A stretch of DNA of 47,722 nucleotides from positions 1-47,722 of the forward strand of contig CAUZEO010000005.1 of the NCBI GenBank assembly GCA_963578625.1. Reading direction: 5' to 3'. The notes under the pieces were generated by a model. That model was given only the letters and a program-made list of their open reading frames with translations. It was not told the DNA's origin and did not search any database. A program made the position numbers and the translations under genes. Shown here in pieces: positions 8,804 through 16,888 of the stretch (positions are counted from its first letter, which is position 1; each line of letters starts with the position of its first letter). The DNA is from CAUZEO01 sp963578625 (lineage in GTDB: Bacteria; Verrucomicrobiota; Kiritimatiellia; SLOV01).

Positions 8804-8830
8804 CGGATTTTGAATCCCATCAAATCCGCC
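8804..8830. repeat. 8-bp inverted repeat, operator-like
   Basis: GCGGATTT (8804-8811) and AAATCCGC (8823-8830) are perfect complements around an 11-base spacer. No T-run follows. It sits mid-way between the divergent pilM-like and pilin genes, so it may be a regulator site or a hairpin. Function is not established. Confidence 0.4.
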
Positions 8831-9102
8831 GGCGCATTACAAAATGAGCAAATCTTACCCGGATTTCAGGAGGCTCAAATTCATCGATCGGAACTCACAT
8901 GACGCACAGAGCAAGCCTGGTATCAGAATTCCTGTGGTTTTTCGCCAGAATCATGAAAAACAAGGGAACAGATTTTCTAACCGGGAATACCGATCGTTCA
9001 TTTTCGAGAGCACAGGCGGATCTTCCCCGAGAACAAACAAATGATACTAACGAGACATGCGACACCTTGAGGCGAGTGCCGCTGACTGCAAATCAACGAG
9101 TT

Positions 9103-9118
9103 AGGCACACTATCTGCT
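9103..9118 (+). promoter_or_regulatory. Possible sigma-54 (-24/-12) promoter for the pilin gene
   Basis: AGGCAC, five bases, CTGCT: the invariant GG (9104-9105) and GC (9116-9117) are exactly 10 bases apart, and the -24 half matches GGCAC. The predicted start is near 9129, about 70 bases before the pilin ATG. Pilin genes in several bacteria are sigma-54-dependent. The -12 half is imperfect (consensus TTGC). Confidence 0.4.
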
Positions 9119-9198
9119 CTCGTTCTTGCAAGAAAGCAACGCATAAACTGATTAAATAAAAAAAAGCACGGTACAACACGATACGGAGCAAACAACGC

Positions 9199-9561
9199 AT
9201 GAAACGCACAAGACACAATGACGAAAGAGGGTTCACACTGGTGGAAGTAATGATCGTGGTCGCGATCATTGGAATGCTGGTCACGATAGCGATGCCTAGT
9301 TTGTTCCATGCCCGCGACAACTCGCAGGAGGCGATGTGCGTGAACAACCTGCGAATGATCCACACCGCCAAAACCCAGCACGCGATGGAAGCCGGCAAAA
9401 CGAACGGCGACTCTGTCGATGGAACCGACCTCGATGCCTACCTGAAGCACGAATTTTCCACGATGACCGAACCCTCTGGATTTATCTACGTCATTGGCGA
9501 TGTTGGGCAGGATCCGATTTGCACGTACGGCGGGGCGCATGTTGTATACGGCGGCAACTGA
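9199..9561 (+). CDS. Type IV pilin / pseudopilin-like protein
   Basis: A 120-residue prepilin. A short charged leader ends in Gly11, followed by FTLVEVMIVVAIIGMLVTIA. This is the class III signal cleaved before Phe12 by prepilin peptidase, with the conserved Glu at mature position 5. The soluble domain is short (about 85 residues) and contains two Cys (CVNNLRMIH and ICTYGG) that could form a disulfide. It is divergently oriented from the pilMNOPQ-like operon, as expected for a subunit of the same fibre or pseudopilus. GGAG lies about 10 bases before the ATG. The short length favours a minor or pseudopilin, but a main pilin is possible. Confidence 0.9.
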   Translation: MKRTRHNDERGFTLVEVMIVVAIIGMLVTIAMPSLFHARDNSQEAMCVNNLRMIHTAKTQHAMEAGKTNGDSVDGTDLDAYLKHEFSTMTEPSGFIYVIGDVGQDPICTYGGAHVVYGGN

Positions 9562-9596
9562 TCCGCTCGGTTGGCCGAATAGGTAAACTACTCCTG

Positions 9597-9632
9597 AACG
9601 CCCGGGATCACTTCCCGGGCGTTTTCTTTTTC
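9597..9632 (+). terminator. Intrinsic terminator after the pilin gene
   Basis: AACGCCCGGGA (9597-9607) pairs perfectly with TCCCGGGCGTT (9613-9623) around a 5-base loop, followed by a T-rich run (TTCTTTTT). It starts 35 bases after the pilin stop and overlaps the end of the convergent pgpA gene by two bases. Confidence 0.93.
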
Positions 9633-10137
9633 AAGCGATCAGGGTCCGAAAAAGGATGTGATTGGCAGCCAGGCTGTACAGCGCGGCGACCACATCGTCG
9701 ATGACGATCCCCAGACCGCCTTCAATCCGCTGTAAAGCGCGCGCGGGCGGCGGTTTCAGGATGTCGAAAGCCCGGTTGGTCAGAAATGCGATGACCACGA
9801 TCGCCGGCGAGAACGGCAAGCCCAGCATACAAATGGGAAACGTCAAATACTCGTCCGCCACGATTCTTCCATCGTCCTTGCGGGCGAACACAGCTTCCGC
9901 ATCATGACAAAAGGGAATCGCAGCGACAGTCAGGACAAGCGCGGCCGCGCTTTGAAATATCAATCCAGGGATCCACTGCATCAGGCCCACCAATCCGATG
10001 CCCAGAAGTGTCCCAACCGTACCTGAAGCGAAGGGGCTGTACCCCAGTCCGAAGCCGGTAGCGATCGCCAGGGAAATGACGCGGCGTGCGCCCGCCGGCG
10101 CACGTCTTTCCACCGGGTCGAATTTTTCGGCACTCAT
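9631..10137 (-). CDS. pgpA: Phosphatidylglycerophosphatase A
   Basis: A 168-residue inner-membrane enzyme that dephosphorylates phosphatidylglycerol phosphate to phosphatidylglycerol. Family motifs: GLGYSPFASGTVGTL (about 30-44), DDGRIVADEYLTFPI (about 87-101), FDILKPPPARALQRI and GGLGIVIDDVVAALYS. The acidic clusters DDGRIVADE and DD are the expected metal/substrate residues. There are three to four hydrophobic segments. It is last in the minus-strand operon and overlaps the upstream unknown gene by 4 bases. Confidence 0.94.
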   Translation of the reverse strand: MSAEKFDPVERRAPAGARRVISLAIATGFGLGYSPFASGTVGTLLGIGLVGLMQWIPGLIFQSAAALVLTVAAIPFCHDAEAVFARKDDGRIVADEYLTFPICMLGLPFSPAIVVIAFLTNRAFDILKPPPARALQRIEGGLGIVIDDVVAALYSLAANHILFRTLIA

Positions 10138-11693
10138 TGCTTCAGTTCTACCTCGAACGCTACGAACGGAGACTCGGGAACAGCTCGAACCCGCAGGATT
10201 CGGAAGGCTTCAAGCGCTTCCGATGCCCCCCGGACGACCCGGTACAGATCCATGGCCCGATCCCCGCCGCTAGACTGGCCTTGTTGGGACAGAGCAAAAA
10301 CTGCGAGTAGATTCCGCAGCGATTTCATAGCAGGGCCCAGCTCGGCCCAGCCCACCGCCAAACAATCTTCTCCTCCAATGGCTTCCGTCAGGAGAATGCC
10401 ACGGGATTTCGATTCCGGCCCTGCCGCACCCGCCCAGATCTGCCGCTCGGCGAGCCGTTGAAACGCATCCCGGCACGAACAGAATATCAGCCAACGACCG
10501 AGTCGGAAACAGACCGATTTTTCTCCATCGGCAAAGCGACCATAAGAAGAGGAATCCTCCGATTCAATAACGGAAACGGGCATGCCTGCGATCTCGTCCG
10601 GGCGAAACCACAAATCCACGCCGGATCGTTCGGAAATCTGCTGCAATACGGATCCCGCTACTGCCTCAGGCTCAATCCCATTAAACAGAGGAAAGCAGGC
10701 AAAAAGCGCCGGCACCCTCAGCCCCGATACGCGCCCCCCATACTCACCACCGGTTGCCACAAAATACAGGTAATCGCTTCCAGCCGCCGAACTAATCGGT
10801 TGTAACAGGGAATGGATCGGGAACGCGCCGGCGCCCTGGTGCATCGCCCGCAGCAGGGCCGGGTGTGAAACACAAAATGCCCGAGGAATCCTGTCGAACC
10901 AGGCTGACAGCTCACTTTCCACAGGCACACTCACCCTGGAAACGAGGACATCCGGAGTGCCTGTCCATCGAAGAGAAAGTCGAATCTCGTCCCTCTCAAA
11001 CGCCTGAATCTCAAGGAGCCATGCCTCGCTGGGAAACTTTCGAAACCAGCCCCGATCCCTACCCGCCCCTGACATCACCCATTGCTCTGCTTCCGCGGTA
11101 AACGTGTGCAGAATACGGGGGCGCAGACCATCGTAGCAGTCCACCAAACCGGCAATCGCATTCCAGTCCCGCGATACAACGGCAATTACCATTCCCTCAA
11201 CAAATGCAATACCGAGTTCGCGATCTCCAAACTCCGGGATCCGCAGCCGCCAGGCAGTTCGGCCCGACGGCAGATCGATCGTTTCGAGCGACGGATCATT
11301 TCCAAGGCGAAGAGCCCATTGGGAAATCTGGCTACGCCCCCCGAGCCAGCCGACCGCAATCCAGGCAGATTCTTCCCGGAAAGCGGAAGACGGCACATAG
11401 GCCGCCGCCACGTCGCGAACCCCGAGTCGCTGAAACAACCCCTGCGCCGCGAGGACTCCATCCTCGTAATCCAGCTCCCAACCGGCCGATTCAACAGCCC
11501 GCCGCACCAAATCGTTCGATGCCACGTCGTCCCAGCGTTCGAGGACATCCCGATGCACCGAAAGGAATGCCGCGTCATGCGGGATCGGACGAAGCATGAG
11601 AGAAGGCGAGTACGGAACGAATGTGCACCACCAGACACTACCCGCCAGGAGAACAGCCCAGACTGCGGGCGTGGCCATGCGGCGAATCTTCAT
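10134..11693 (-). CDS. Uncharacterised membrane-anchored protein
   Basis: A 519-residue protein not assigned to a family. One N-terminal hydrophobic segment (about 9-27) is followed by a long, probably periplasmic, mixed alpha/beta body with no recognisable catalytic motif. Visible blocks include IPHDAAFLSVHRDV near residue 38, EESAWIAVGWLGG near 108, and a repeated 'phenylalanine-rich strand plus helix' pattern. Such wording (HDAAFL...SVHRD) occurs in poorly described DUF3352-like proteins of PVC bacteria, but I cannot confirm membership. It overlaps pyrD (4 bases) and pgpA (4 bases), so it is co-translated with metabolic genes without an obvious functional link. The open frame, codon use and tight packing show it is real. 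Confidence 0.8.
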   Translation of the reverse strand: MKIRRMATPAVWAVLLAGSVWWCTFVPYSPSLMLRPIPHDAAFLSVHRDVLERWDDVASNDLVRRAVESAGWELDYEDGVLAAQGLFQRLGVRDVAAAYVPSSAFREESAWIAVGWLGGRSQISQWALRLGNDPSLETIDLPSGRTAWRLRIPEFGDRELGIAFVEGMVIAVVSRDWNAIAGLVDCYDGLRPRILHTFTAEAEQWVMSGAGRDRGWFRKFPSEAWLLEIQAFERDEIRLSLRWTGTPDVLVSRVSVPVESELSAWFDRIPRAFCVSHPALLRAMHQGAGAFPIHSLLQPISSAAGSDYLYFVATGGEYGGRVSGLRVPALFACFPLFNGIEPEAVAGSVLQQISERSGVDLWFRPDEIAGMPVSVIESEDSSSYGRFADGEKSVCFRLGRWLIFCSCRDAFQRLAERQIWAGAAGPESKSRGILLTEAIGGEDCLAVGWAELGPAMKSLRNLLAVFALSQQGQSSGGDRAMDLYRVVRGASEALEAFRILRVRAVPESPFVAFEVELKQ

Positions 11694-12598
11694 GATCTCA
11701 GTGTGCCGCGGAGTTCCGAGATGGCAGACAACCCGTGGGTCTCGAAATAGGTGGAAATCCCGTCAATCACTGCGAGCGCGGTATTCGGGTTCACGAAGTT
11801 GGCGGTACCGATTGCCACGGCGGAGGCCCCCGCGATAATGAATTCCAGTGCATCCGCAGCGGAAGAGATACCCCCCATGCCAATCACCGGGATCGACACC
11901 ACGGACGCCGCATCCCGCACCAGTTTGAGAGCGACAGGCTTGATGGCTGGACCCGTCAAACCACCGGTTACATTTGCAATGCGGGGCCGCCGGGTTTCGA
12001 TATCGATCGCCATCGCGGGGATGGAATTAATTAACGAGATCGCGTCCGCGCCGCACTCCTCCGCGGCGCGGGCAAAAATCCGGATATCCGTGACATTGGG
12101 AGCGAGTTTTGGAATCAGCGGCAGCTTCGTCTGCTTTCGCACCCCCTCAACCACGCGGCGAAACGATGTCTCACAGGTCCCGAACATCGCGCTGCCTTCC
12201 TTGATATTGGGGCACGAAACATTGAGTTCCAACGCATGAACCCCATCCACGGTGTCGAACGCCTTTGCGATCCGCTCGTACTCCTCCACGGTGCGTCCCC
12301 AGATGTTTACGATGACGGGAACTTCATGGCGGCGCAAAAAAGGCATGTATTTATCCACGAACCCCAGGAACCCGGGATTGGGCAGCCCGATCGCATTGAT
12401 GAGGCCGCTCTCGGTTTCAAACATTCGGTCCGTTGGATTCCCCATCGTGGGCTCCATGGCGATTCCCTTCACGACAATCGCCCCAAGCCCGTTGATGTCG
12501 ATCAACTCCCCATACTCCGGTCCATACCCGAACGTACCCGACGCAACTGTCACGGGGTTCTTCATCCTCAACGAACCAATCTGTACCGATAAATCCAT
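11690..12598 (-). CDS. pyrD: Dihydroorotate dehydrogenase, class 1B catalytic subunit
   Basis: A 302-residue FMN enzyme of pyrimidine synthesis, oxidising dihydroorotate to orotate. The TIM barrel shows NPVTVASGTFGYGPEY (about 14-29), SGLINAIGLPNPG, the class 1 catalytic loop LELNVSCPNIKEG with catalytic Cys129, KLAPNVTDI, TGGLTGPAIKP and the phosphate-binding IGMGGISSAADALEFIIAGA. Catalytic Cys (not Ser) marks class 1, and the adjacent pyrK marks type B, so electrons pass to NAD through PyrK. The ATG overlaps the pyrK stop by one base. Confidence 0.96.
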   Translation of the reverse strand: MDLSVQIGSLRMKNPVTVASGTFGYGPEYGELIDINGLGAIVVKGIAMEPTMGNPTDRMFETESGLINAIGLPNPGFLGFVDKYMPFLRRHEVPVIVNIWGRTVEEYERIAKAFDTVDGVHALELNVSCPNIKEGSAMFGTCETSFRRVVEGVRKQTKLPLIPKLAPNVTDIRIFARAAEECGADAISLINSIPAMAIDIETRRPRIANVTGGLTGPAIKPVALKLVRDAASVVSIPVIGMGGISSAADALEFIIAGASAVAIGTANFVNPNTALAVIDGISTYFETHGLSAISELRGTLRS

Positions 12599-13398
12599 CA
12601 GGAATCTACATCATCGTCCCACACGACTTCTTTCGCCTCAAACACCGGGCCCTCCGTGCATACGCGAGCCCACGCCCAACCTTCTCCGTTCCTCGCTTTG
12701 ACTTTCTGAACGCACGTAAGGCAGGCACCGACACCGCACCCCATGCTTCGGTCCATGGAGATCCATGCCGTCCACTGGTTCTCCAGGGCCCGCCCGGCAA
12801 CCGCCTGCAACATCGCGTTCGGTCCACAGGAAAAAAACTCCGGCCGCAACCTTTTCTTCTCCGACGCCAGCCATGGGTCCAACGCATCGGTAACCAGCCC
12901 GCGCGTTCCCAGGGAACCGTCCACGGTAGTGACGATCACCTGCCAGCCAATTTCTTCAAATTCGTCGACGCACAAAATATCCTGGTCCGCCGCGCCCCCG
13001 AAAAAAGCGGTTCCCCGAACTTCCTGGTCACGAGCCACAAGGTACAGCGCTGCCATGCCGTACCCACCGGCGACCAACACCGGATAGGAACCCTCCTCAT
13101 GTCTTGGAAACGGGGTGCCGAGTGGTCCGATCAGGCTGACGGCATCTCCGGGCGCCAGGCGGGTCATGCTATGGGTGCCCTTCCCGATATCCTTATAAAG
13201 AAGTGTCAATCGCCGGTCGTCGGCCTTGAACACGCTGAAGGGGCGTCTCAACAGGGCATCGTTTAGATCGGGGATCTTGAGATGCACGAACTGGCCGGGC
13301 CGGACTTCGGCCGCAATGTGCGGCGATTCCATGCACAGGATCCGGTACCCGCCCTGGTACTCGTCCTGAGATTCGACAATGGCTTCCTCGAGGTGGAT
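12598..13398 (-). CDS. pyrK: Dihydroorotate dehydrogenase electron-transfer subunit, apparent AUC start
   Basis: PyrK carries FAD and a [2Fe-2S] cluster and passes electrons from PyrD to NAD. Motifs: RPGQFVHL, the FAD-binding RRPFSV, GPLGTPF, the NAD-binding VAGGYGMAALYL, and the cluster ligands in GCGVGACLTCVQKV with a later Cys in ARVCTEGP. The first ATG (13332) would remove the conserved first strand. In the same frame the homologous N-terminus (HLEEAIVESQDEYQGGYRI) continues upstream to TGA 13429-13431, with no ATG, GTG or TTG. A strong AGGAGAGG lies 7 bases before ATC 13398-13396, giving a 266-residue protein of normal length. A sequencing error at that codon is the alternative. Confidence 0.88.
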   Translation of the reverse strand: MHLEEAIVESQDEYQGGYRILCMESPHIAAEVRPGQFVHLKIPDLNDALLRRPFSVFKADDRRLTLLYKDIGKGTHSMTRLAPGDAVSLIGPLGTPFPRHEEGSYPVLVAGGYGMAALYLVARDQEVRGTAFFGGAADQDILCVDEFEEIGWQVIVTTVDGSLGTRGLVTDALDPWLASEKKRLRPEFFSCGPNAMLQAVAGRALENQWTAWISMDRSMGCGVGACLTCVQKVKARNGEGWAWARVCTEGPVFEAKEVVWDDDVDS

Positions 13399-13413
13399 GG
13401 TCTGTCCTCTCCT
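13396..13413 (-). promoter_or_regulatory. Ribosome-binding site selecting a non-canonical pyrK start
   Basis: AGGAGAGG (13413-13406) is a near-perfect anti-SD match with 7-base spacing to ATC (13398-13396). No usual start codon occurs in frame between the upstream stop at 13429 and ATG 13332, 22 codons into the homologous sequence. Confidence 0.5.
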
Positions 13414-13487
13414 GATTCTGGATTGCGTTCAACCATTCATACGTCGCCGGATCTTTCGGTGCAAGTTTCCGCACTGGATTTACGAAA

Positions 13488-14447
13488 TCACTTGAAGTGA
13501 TCAAACCCTCCGGATCCAAGAGATTCAACGATCCCGTCCTCGCGCTCCAGCGTCAAAGCGCCCGGGTCACCGTCACAAACCCCGATCCTGGTCAACCGGG
13601 TTTCAAAGGCGTTAGACCAGGCGTCCGGTAAATCGTTTGCCGCGTCGGCGCCCACGGTGAAGAGCAGCTCAAAATCCTCACCATCGCAGAGCGCATGCTG
13701 AGTTGCCGTATGATCCCCCGCCATCCGGCGCGCGTCATCCGATACGGGCAGATCGGCGGCACGGATGACGATCCCGACGGTGCTCGCCTGCGCAAGATGC
13801 GCCGCATCCGTCGCCAATCCGTCGCTTACGTCGATCATTGCCGTGACCTGTCCCCATTCTCGAAGCCATCTCCCTTCCGGAATGCGGGGATCGAAACGGA
13901 GGTGCCGCCCCATGCCGCTACCGCCCAGTTCCCCGGTGACGAATACGGCATCACTATCCCGGGCCCCGGACCGCAACATCGCCGTCCCCGCGGCAACCGA
14001 CCCGGTGGCGAAACAATGCAGGGACAGGGGTTCACTACGCGAACAATCACCGCCCACGATCCCGAGACCGCTCCTGGAAGCGGTCGCCGCCATCCCGCGG
14101 TAAAGCGCTTCGACGTAGGATACGGCCAGGTTCCCGGGCGCGACCAGGTTGACCAGGCACCATTCCGGCTCCGCGCCCATCGCCGCGAGATCGCTCAGGA
14201 CGCGCGCCACAGCCTTGTGCCCGACTTCGCTGGGCGGATCGGCCCGGGTGAAATGAGTCCCTTCGATCACCGCGTCCGACGTCAACACTGTTTCCTGATC
14301 TCCGGAACCGGAAACGACGGCCCCATCATCGCCGATACCGATACGCACTCCCGGCGACTCCGGCACCAGGGCGCGTAGGCGGGATATGAGTTCGATTTCG
14401 CCGAGATCTGAAAGACGACGCTGCATGTTCTGTTGCTCCCGGCTCAT
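13488..14447 (-). CDS. thiL: Thiamine-monophosphate kinase
   Basis: A 319-residue enzyme phosphorylating thiamine monophosphate to the diphosphate cofactor. Motifs of the AIRS/ThiL fold: GIGDDGAVV (about 37-45), LTSDAVIEGTHF, GHKAVARVLSDLAAMGAEP, GIVGGDCSRS, MIDVSDGLATDAAHL (about 213-227) and GEDFELLF (about 262-269). The conserved Asp clusters bind Mg-ATP. It overlaps the CPBP gene by 4 bases. Its product, thiamine diphosphate, is the cofactor of both the SucA and KorB-like enzymes encoded nearby; this is thematically apt but may be chance. Confidence 0.96.
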   Translation of the reverse strand: MSREQQNMQRRLSDLGEIELISRLRALVPESPGVRIGIGDDGAVVSGSGDQETVLTSDAVIEGTHFTRADPPSEVGHKAVARVLSDLAAMGAEPEWCLVNLVAPGNLAVSYVEALYRGMAATASRSGLGIVGGDCSRSEPLSLHCFATGSVAAGTAMLRSGARDSDAVFVTGELGGSGMGRHLRFDPRIPEGRWLREWGQVTAMIDVSDGLATDAAHLAQASTVGIVIRAADLPVSDDARRMAGDHTATQHALCDGEDFELLFTVGADAANDLPDAWSNAFETRLTRIGVCDGDPGALTLEREDGIVESLGSGGFDHFK

Positions 14448-15277
14448 TGTGCCAGGAGCAACAGAATATTCACACCATTAAAGAGCACATGCATGACGAT
14501 AGGCACCACGATCGAATTTGTGTAGGCGTAGGCAACGCAGAGAAAAACGGACACCACGAACAGGGGCACCAGGGCCGGAAGATGAGGATGAACCGCGGCA
14601 AAGAGAACCGACGTGACGAGGATCGCCCGGGAAAGTCCGAATTTGCGAGCCATCGTCGGAAGCAGCAGGCCCCGAAAGAACAACTCTTCCGCGACCGGGG
14701 CCAATGCGATCGCGATAAAAAACATGTAGATTCTGGAAAGCAACGGTCCATCCCCGGCCAGCACTTCCGCCACCTCCTGCATGCCGATGTCCTGACCCAG
14801 GGTATGAAGCAGAAGGTTGAACAGCAGCATGTATACGAACACCACCGGCATCATCCCAAGGTAGGCAACAATACCCGTCCGAATACTGGCCAAAAATCTG
14901 GACGGGTGCAGGCCGAACGCCGCTCGCCACGGGACCCCCCGTACAGATAGCAGAATCGCGGTGCAAACGATCACAGTCCAATGAAAGGTAAAGCTGTATA
15001 TGATAAACTGAGTCGACCGGTACAGCCGGTCGGCCCACCCGGTAGAGAGCAGAATGGCGGACACCGATACATAGAGCCCGAACGTGACGGCAAGCAGAAC
15101 CAGCAGGTCGTGGGCGACCACCCTTCGTCGCAGAAAATGGCGGGCGCGCCGCGGCCAGATCGACGTACGCCTCCGCATCCGAAGTAAGAAGAAAACGTCA
15201 ACGCCCAGTCCGACGAGGAGAATGAGGATGTATCCGGTTATCGCGGCGGGATGCATCGTTGTCGTTGAAAACTCCAT
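14444..15277 (-). CDS. CPBP-family intramembrane metalloprotease
   Basis: A 277-residue polytopic membrane protein with about seven to eight hydrophobic helices. The ABI/CPBP signature is complete: motif 1 EELFFRG (Glu197, Glu198, Arg202), motif 2 FAAVHPH with His230, and motif 3 VMHVLFNGVN (His263, Asn267). Relatives include Rce1-type CAAX proteases and bacteriocin self-immunity proteins; the substrate here is unknown. ATG 15277 is taken; ATG 15256 is an alternative. The upstream gap contains the repeat at 15288-15360. Confidence 0.9.
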   Translation of the reverse strand: MEFSTTTMHPAAITGYILILLVGLGVDVFFLLRMRRRTSIWPRRARHFLRRRVVAHDLLVLLAVTFGLYVSVSAILLSTGWADRLYRSTQFIIYSFTFHWTVIVCTAILLSVRGVPWRAAFGLHPSRFLASIRTGIVAYLGMMPVVFVYMLLFNLLLHTLGQDIGMQEVAEVLAGDGPLLSRIYMFFIAIALAPVAEELFFRGLLLPTMARKFGLSRAILVTSVLFAAVHPHLPALVPLFVVSVFLCVAYAYTNSIVVPIVMHVLFNGVNILLLLAQ

Positions 15278-15287
15278 ATCGGTTCAC

Positions 15288-15360
15288 TGAACATCGAAGT
15301 CAGAGTGGGAGGTTCCTCACTTCAATGTTGGATTTTCGACGTTCAATGCTCGATGTTCAA
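15288..15360. repeat. TGAACATCGA-type simple repeat, imperfect palindrome
   Basis: On the minus strand, directly after the glycosyltransferase TGA, run degenerate copies of a unit like (T)GAACATCGA: TGAACATCGAG, TTGAACGTCGA and CCAACATTGAAGT. The plus strand carries TGAACATCGAAGT at 15288-15300, so the two ends can pair around an inner GAGG/CCTC hairpin. Similar tracts are common between genes in PVC and related genomes (from general experience, not checked here). Confidence 0.55.
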
Positions 15361-16328
15361 CAAGAAGGCTCCAGGGACTCGCGTACCACGTAAATTGGTT
15401 TCCCCTGCGACTCATGGTAGGTGCGCGCCTGCATCTCCGCCAGCAGGCCCATGCTTATGAATTGCATCCCCATGAAGATGAGAAAGAAACATGTCATCAC
15501 CCAGAACGGACGTTTGATCATGTCTTCCGCGGGGTTCGTAATACCCATGTGATAGAACAGGTTGGCAACAATCATCAGCGCAAGCATCAGGAGTCCCGGA
15601 AGAAAAAACATCACCGCGATTTTTCCGAAGATCTGGATTGGCCCGGTGCTGTACCGCATGAGGAATTTCACCGTAATCAGATCGAGAACCACCCGCAGGG
15701 TCCGGGCAAGTCCATACTTCGATGTGCCGTATTTTCGCGCGCGATGGTTGACTTCGACCTCTACCACCCGGCCGCCGACCCAGAACGCAAGCGCCGGGAT
15801 GAAGCGGTGCATCTCGCCGTAGAGGTGAACGTTCTGAATCACTTCCCTCCGGTACGCCTTCAACGTGCATCCGAAATCGTGAATTCCTACCCCGGTAATC
15901 TTGCTGATGACCCAGTTCGCCAGGATGGACGGAAGCCTCCGATCCAGGAACCTGTCCTTGCGGTCTTTGCGCCAGCCGCTGACGACATCGACGTCCGGAT
16001 CCATTTTCTCCAACAACCTGGGGATATCAGCCGGGTTGTTCTGTAGATCCGCATCGAGCGTGATGATGACATCGCCGCGCGCCTGGTGAAAACCGGCGCT
16101 CATCGCGGCGGTCTGGCCGAAATTCCGGCGGAATCGAATGAGCCCGATACCCGGGAATTGATCGCGCAACTCCACCAGCCGGGCCCAGGTCCCGTCGGCG
16201 CTTCCATCGTCCACGAGCAGGATTTCATAAGTTTTGCCGAGGCCGGACAGCGCGCCGAGCAGTTCCCGGCACAGGGGCTCGACGCTGTCCTCTTCATTGT
16301 AGACCGGAACGACTACCGAAATATCCAT
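15357..16328 (-). CDS. Family 2 glycosyltransferase (polyprenyl-phosphate type)
   Basis: A 323-residue protein with an N-terminal GT-A domain: VVPVYNEEDSVEPL, ILLVDDGSADGT, FRRNFGQTAAMSAGF, the metal-binding LDADLQNNP (Asp92, Asp94) and HDFGCTLKAYRREVI. Two C-terminal membrane helices lie at about 235-258 and 272-296. This is the GtrB/ArnC/DPM1-like layout that transfers a sugar from a nucleotide donor to undecaprenyl phosphate at the inner membrane. The sugar is not predictable. AAGGA precedes ATG by 8-9 bases. It heads the minus-strand set and is divergent from tsaE. Confidence 0.92.
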   Translation of the reverse strand: MDISVVVPVYNEEDSVEPLCRELLGALSGLGKTYEILLVDDGSADGTWARLVELRDQFPGIGLIRFRRNFGQTAAMSAGFHQARGDVIITLDADLQNNPADIPRLLEKMDPDVDVVSGWRKDRKDRFLDRRLPSILANWVISKITGVGIHDFGCTLKAYRREVIQNVHLYGEMHRFIPALAFWVGGRVVEVEVNHRARKYGTSKYGLARTLRVVLDLITVKFLMRYSTGPIQIFGKIAVMFFLPGLLMLALMIVANLFYHMGITNPAEDMIKRPFWVMTCFFLIFMGMQFISMGLLAEMQARTYHESQGKPIYVVRESLEPSC

Positions 16329-16450
16329 ACCCCAATCCTTGGAGTCTTTCTCCGGGGATTGGAAGAATATTCCGCGCGGACGGGCGGTCCGAAAATCTCC
16401 CCGCTCGACTGAATCTGTGCAAATATGGGTATCCTCCTATTGAGATCCCA

Positions 16451-16888
16451 GTGAATCGAGCCAAAACAATCAGGACGTCCAGTACGGACGAAACGCGCGC
16501 CCTCGCCGAAGAACTCGGCGGGACACTTTCGGATCGTGCGGTGGTTGCGCTGTATGGGGATCTCGGCGCCGGCAAAACCTGCTTCGTGCAGGGTCTTGCC
16601 GAGGCCCTGGGAGTACGGGAGCCTGTAACCAGCCCGACCTTTTCGCTGGTTAACGAATATCGCGGAGTGACGCCGTTCTTTCACGTAGATCTTTACCGCA
16701 TCGCATCGCCGGAAGAAGCGATCGACTTCGGCCTCGAAGAAACCATGGACGGACGCGGGATCACCGCGATTGAATGGGCGGAGCGCGCGGAAGAAATCCT
16801 CCCTCGTCGGACGATTCGGGTGAAGATATCGCAGGGGGACACCGAGGACGAGCGCAGGGTCCGCATCGACCCGGGGTCACCCCTATGA
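16451..16888 (+). CDS. tsaE: tRNA threonylcarbamoyladenosine biosynthesis ATPase TsaE
   Basis: A 145-residue P-loop protein. Walker A GDLGAGKTCF is at residues 36-45, followed by the family block SPTFSLVNEY (61-70), FHVDLYRI and the Walker B-like ITAIEWAE. TsaE powers turnover of the TsaB-TsaD complex that makes t6A37 in ANN-decoding tRNAs. Start is GTG 16451; no in-frame ATG fits. It overlaps tsaB by 4 bases (ATGA). tsaD is not in this window. Confidence 0.96.
   Translation: MNRAKTIRTSSTDETRALAEELGGTLSDRAVVALYGDLGAGKTCFVQGLAEALGVREPVTSPTFSLVNEYRGVTPFFHVDLYRIASPEEAIDFGLEETMDGRGITAIEWAERAEEILPRRTIRVKISQGDTEDERRVRIDPGSPL

Larger units (their letters stand above)
8627..9198. other. Divergent intergenic region between pilM-like and pilin genes
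   Basis: 572 bases without a recognisable gene. It holds an inverted repeat (8804-8830) and a sigma-54-like promoter (9103-9118). An 86-codon plus frame (8899-9159) has no family resemblance. The length and location fit a regulatory region serving both directions. Confidence 0.5.

Noticed and set aside
13193..13528. A minus-strand frame starting MNLLDPEG that overlaps thiL and pyrK
   Set aside because: Considered as a frameshifted pyrK N-terminus, but the in-frame upstream sequence with AGGAGAGG-ATC already supplies the full conserved N-terminus.
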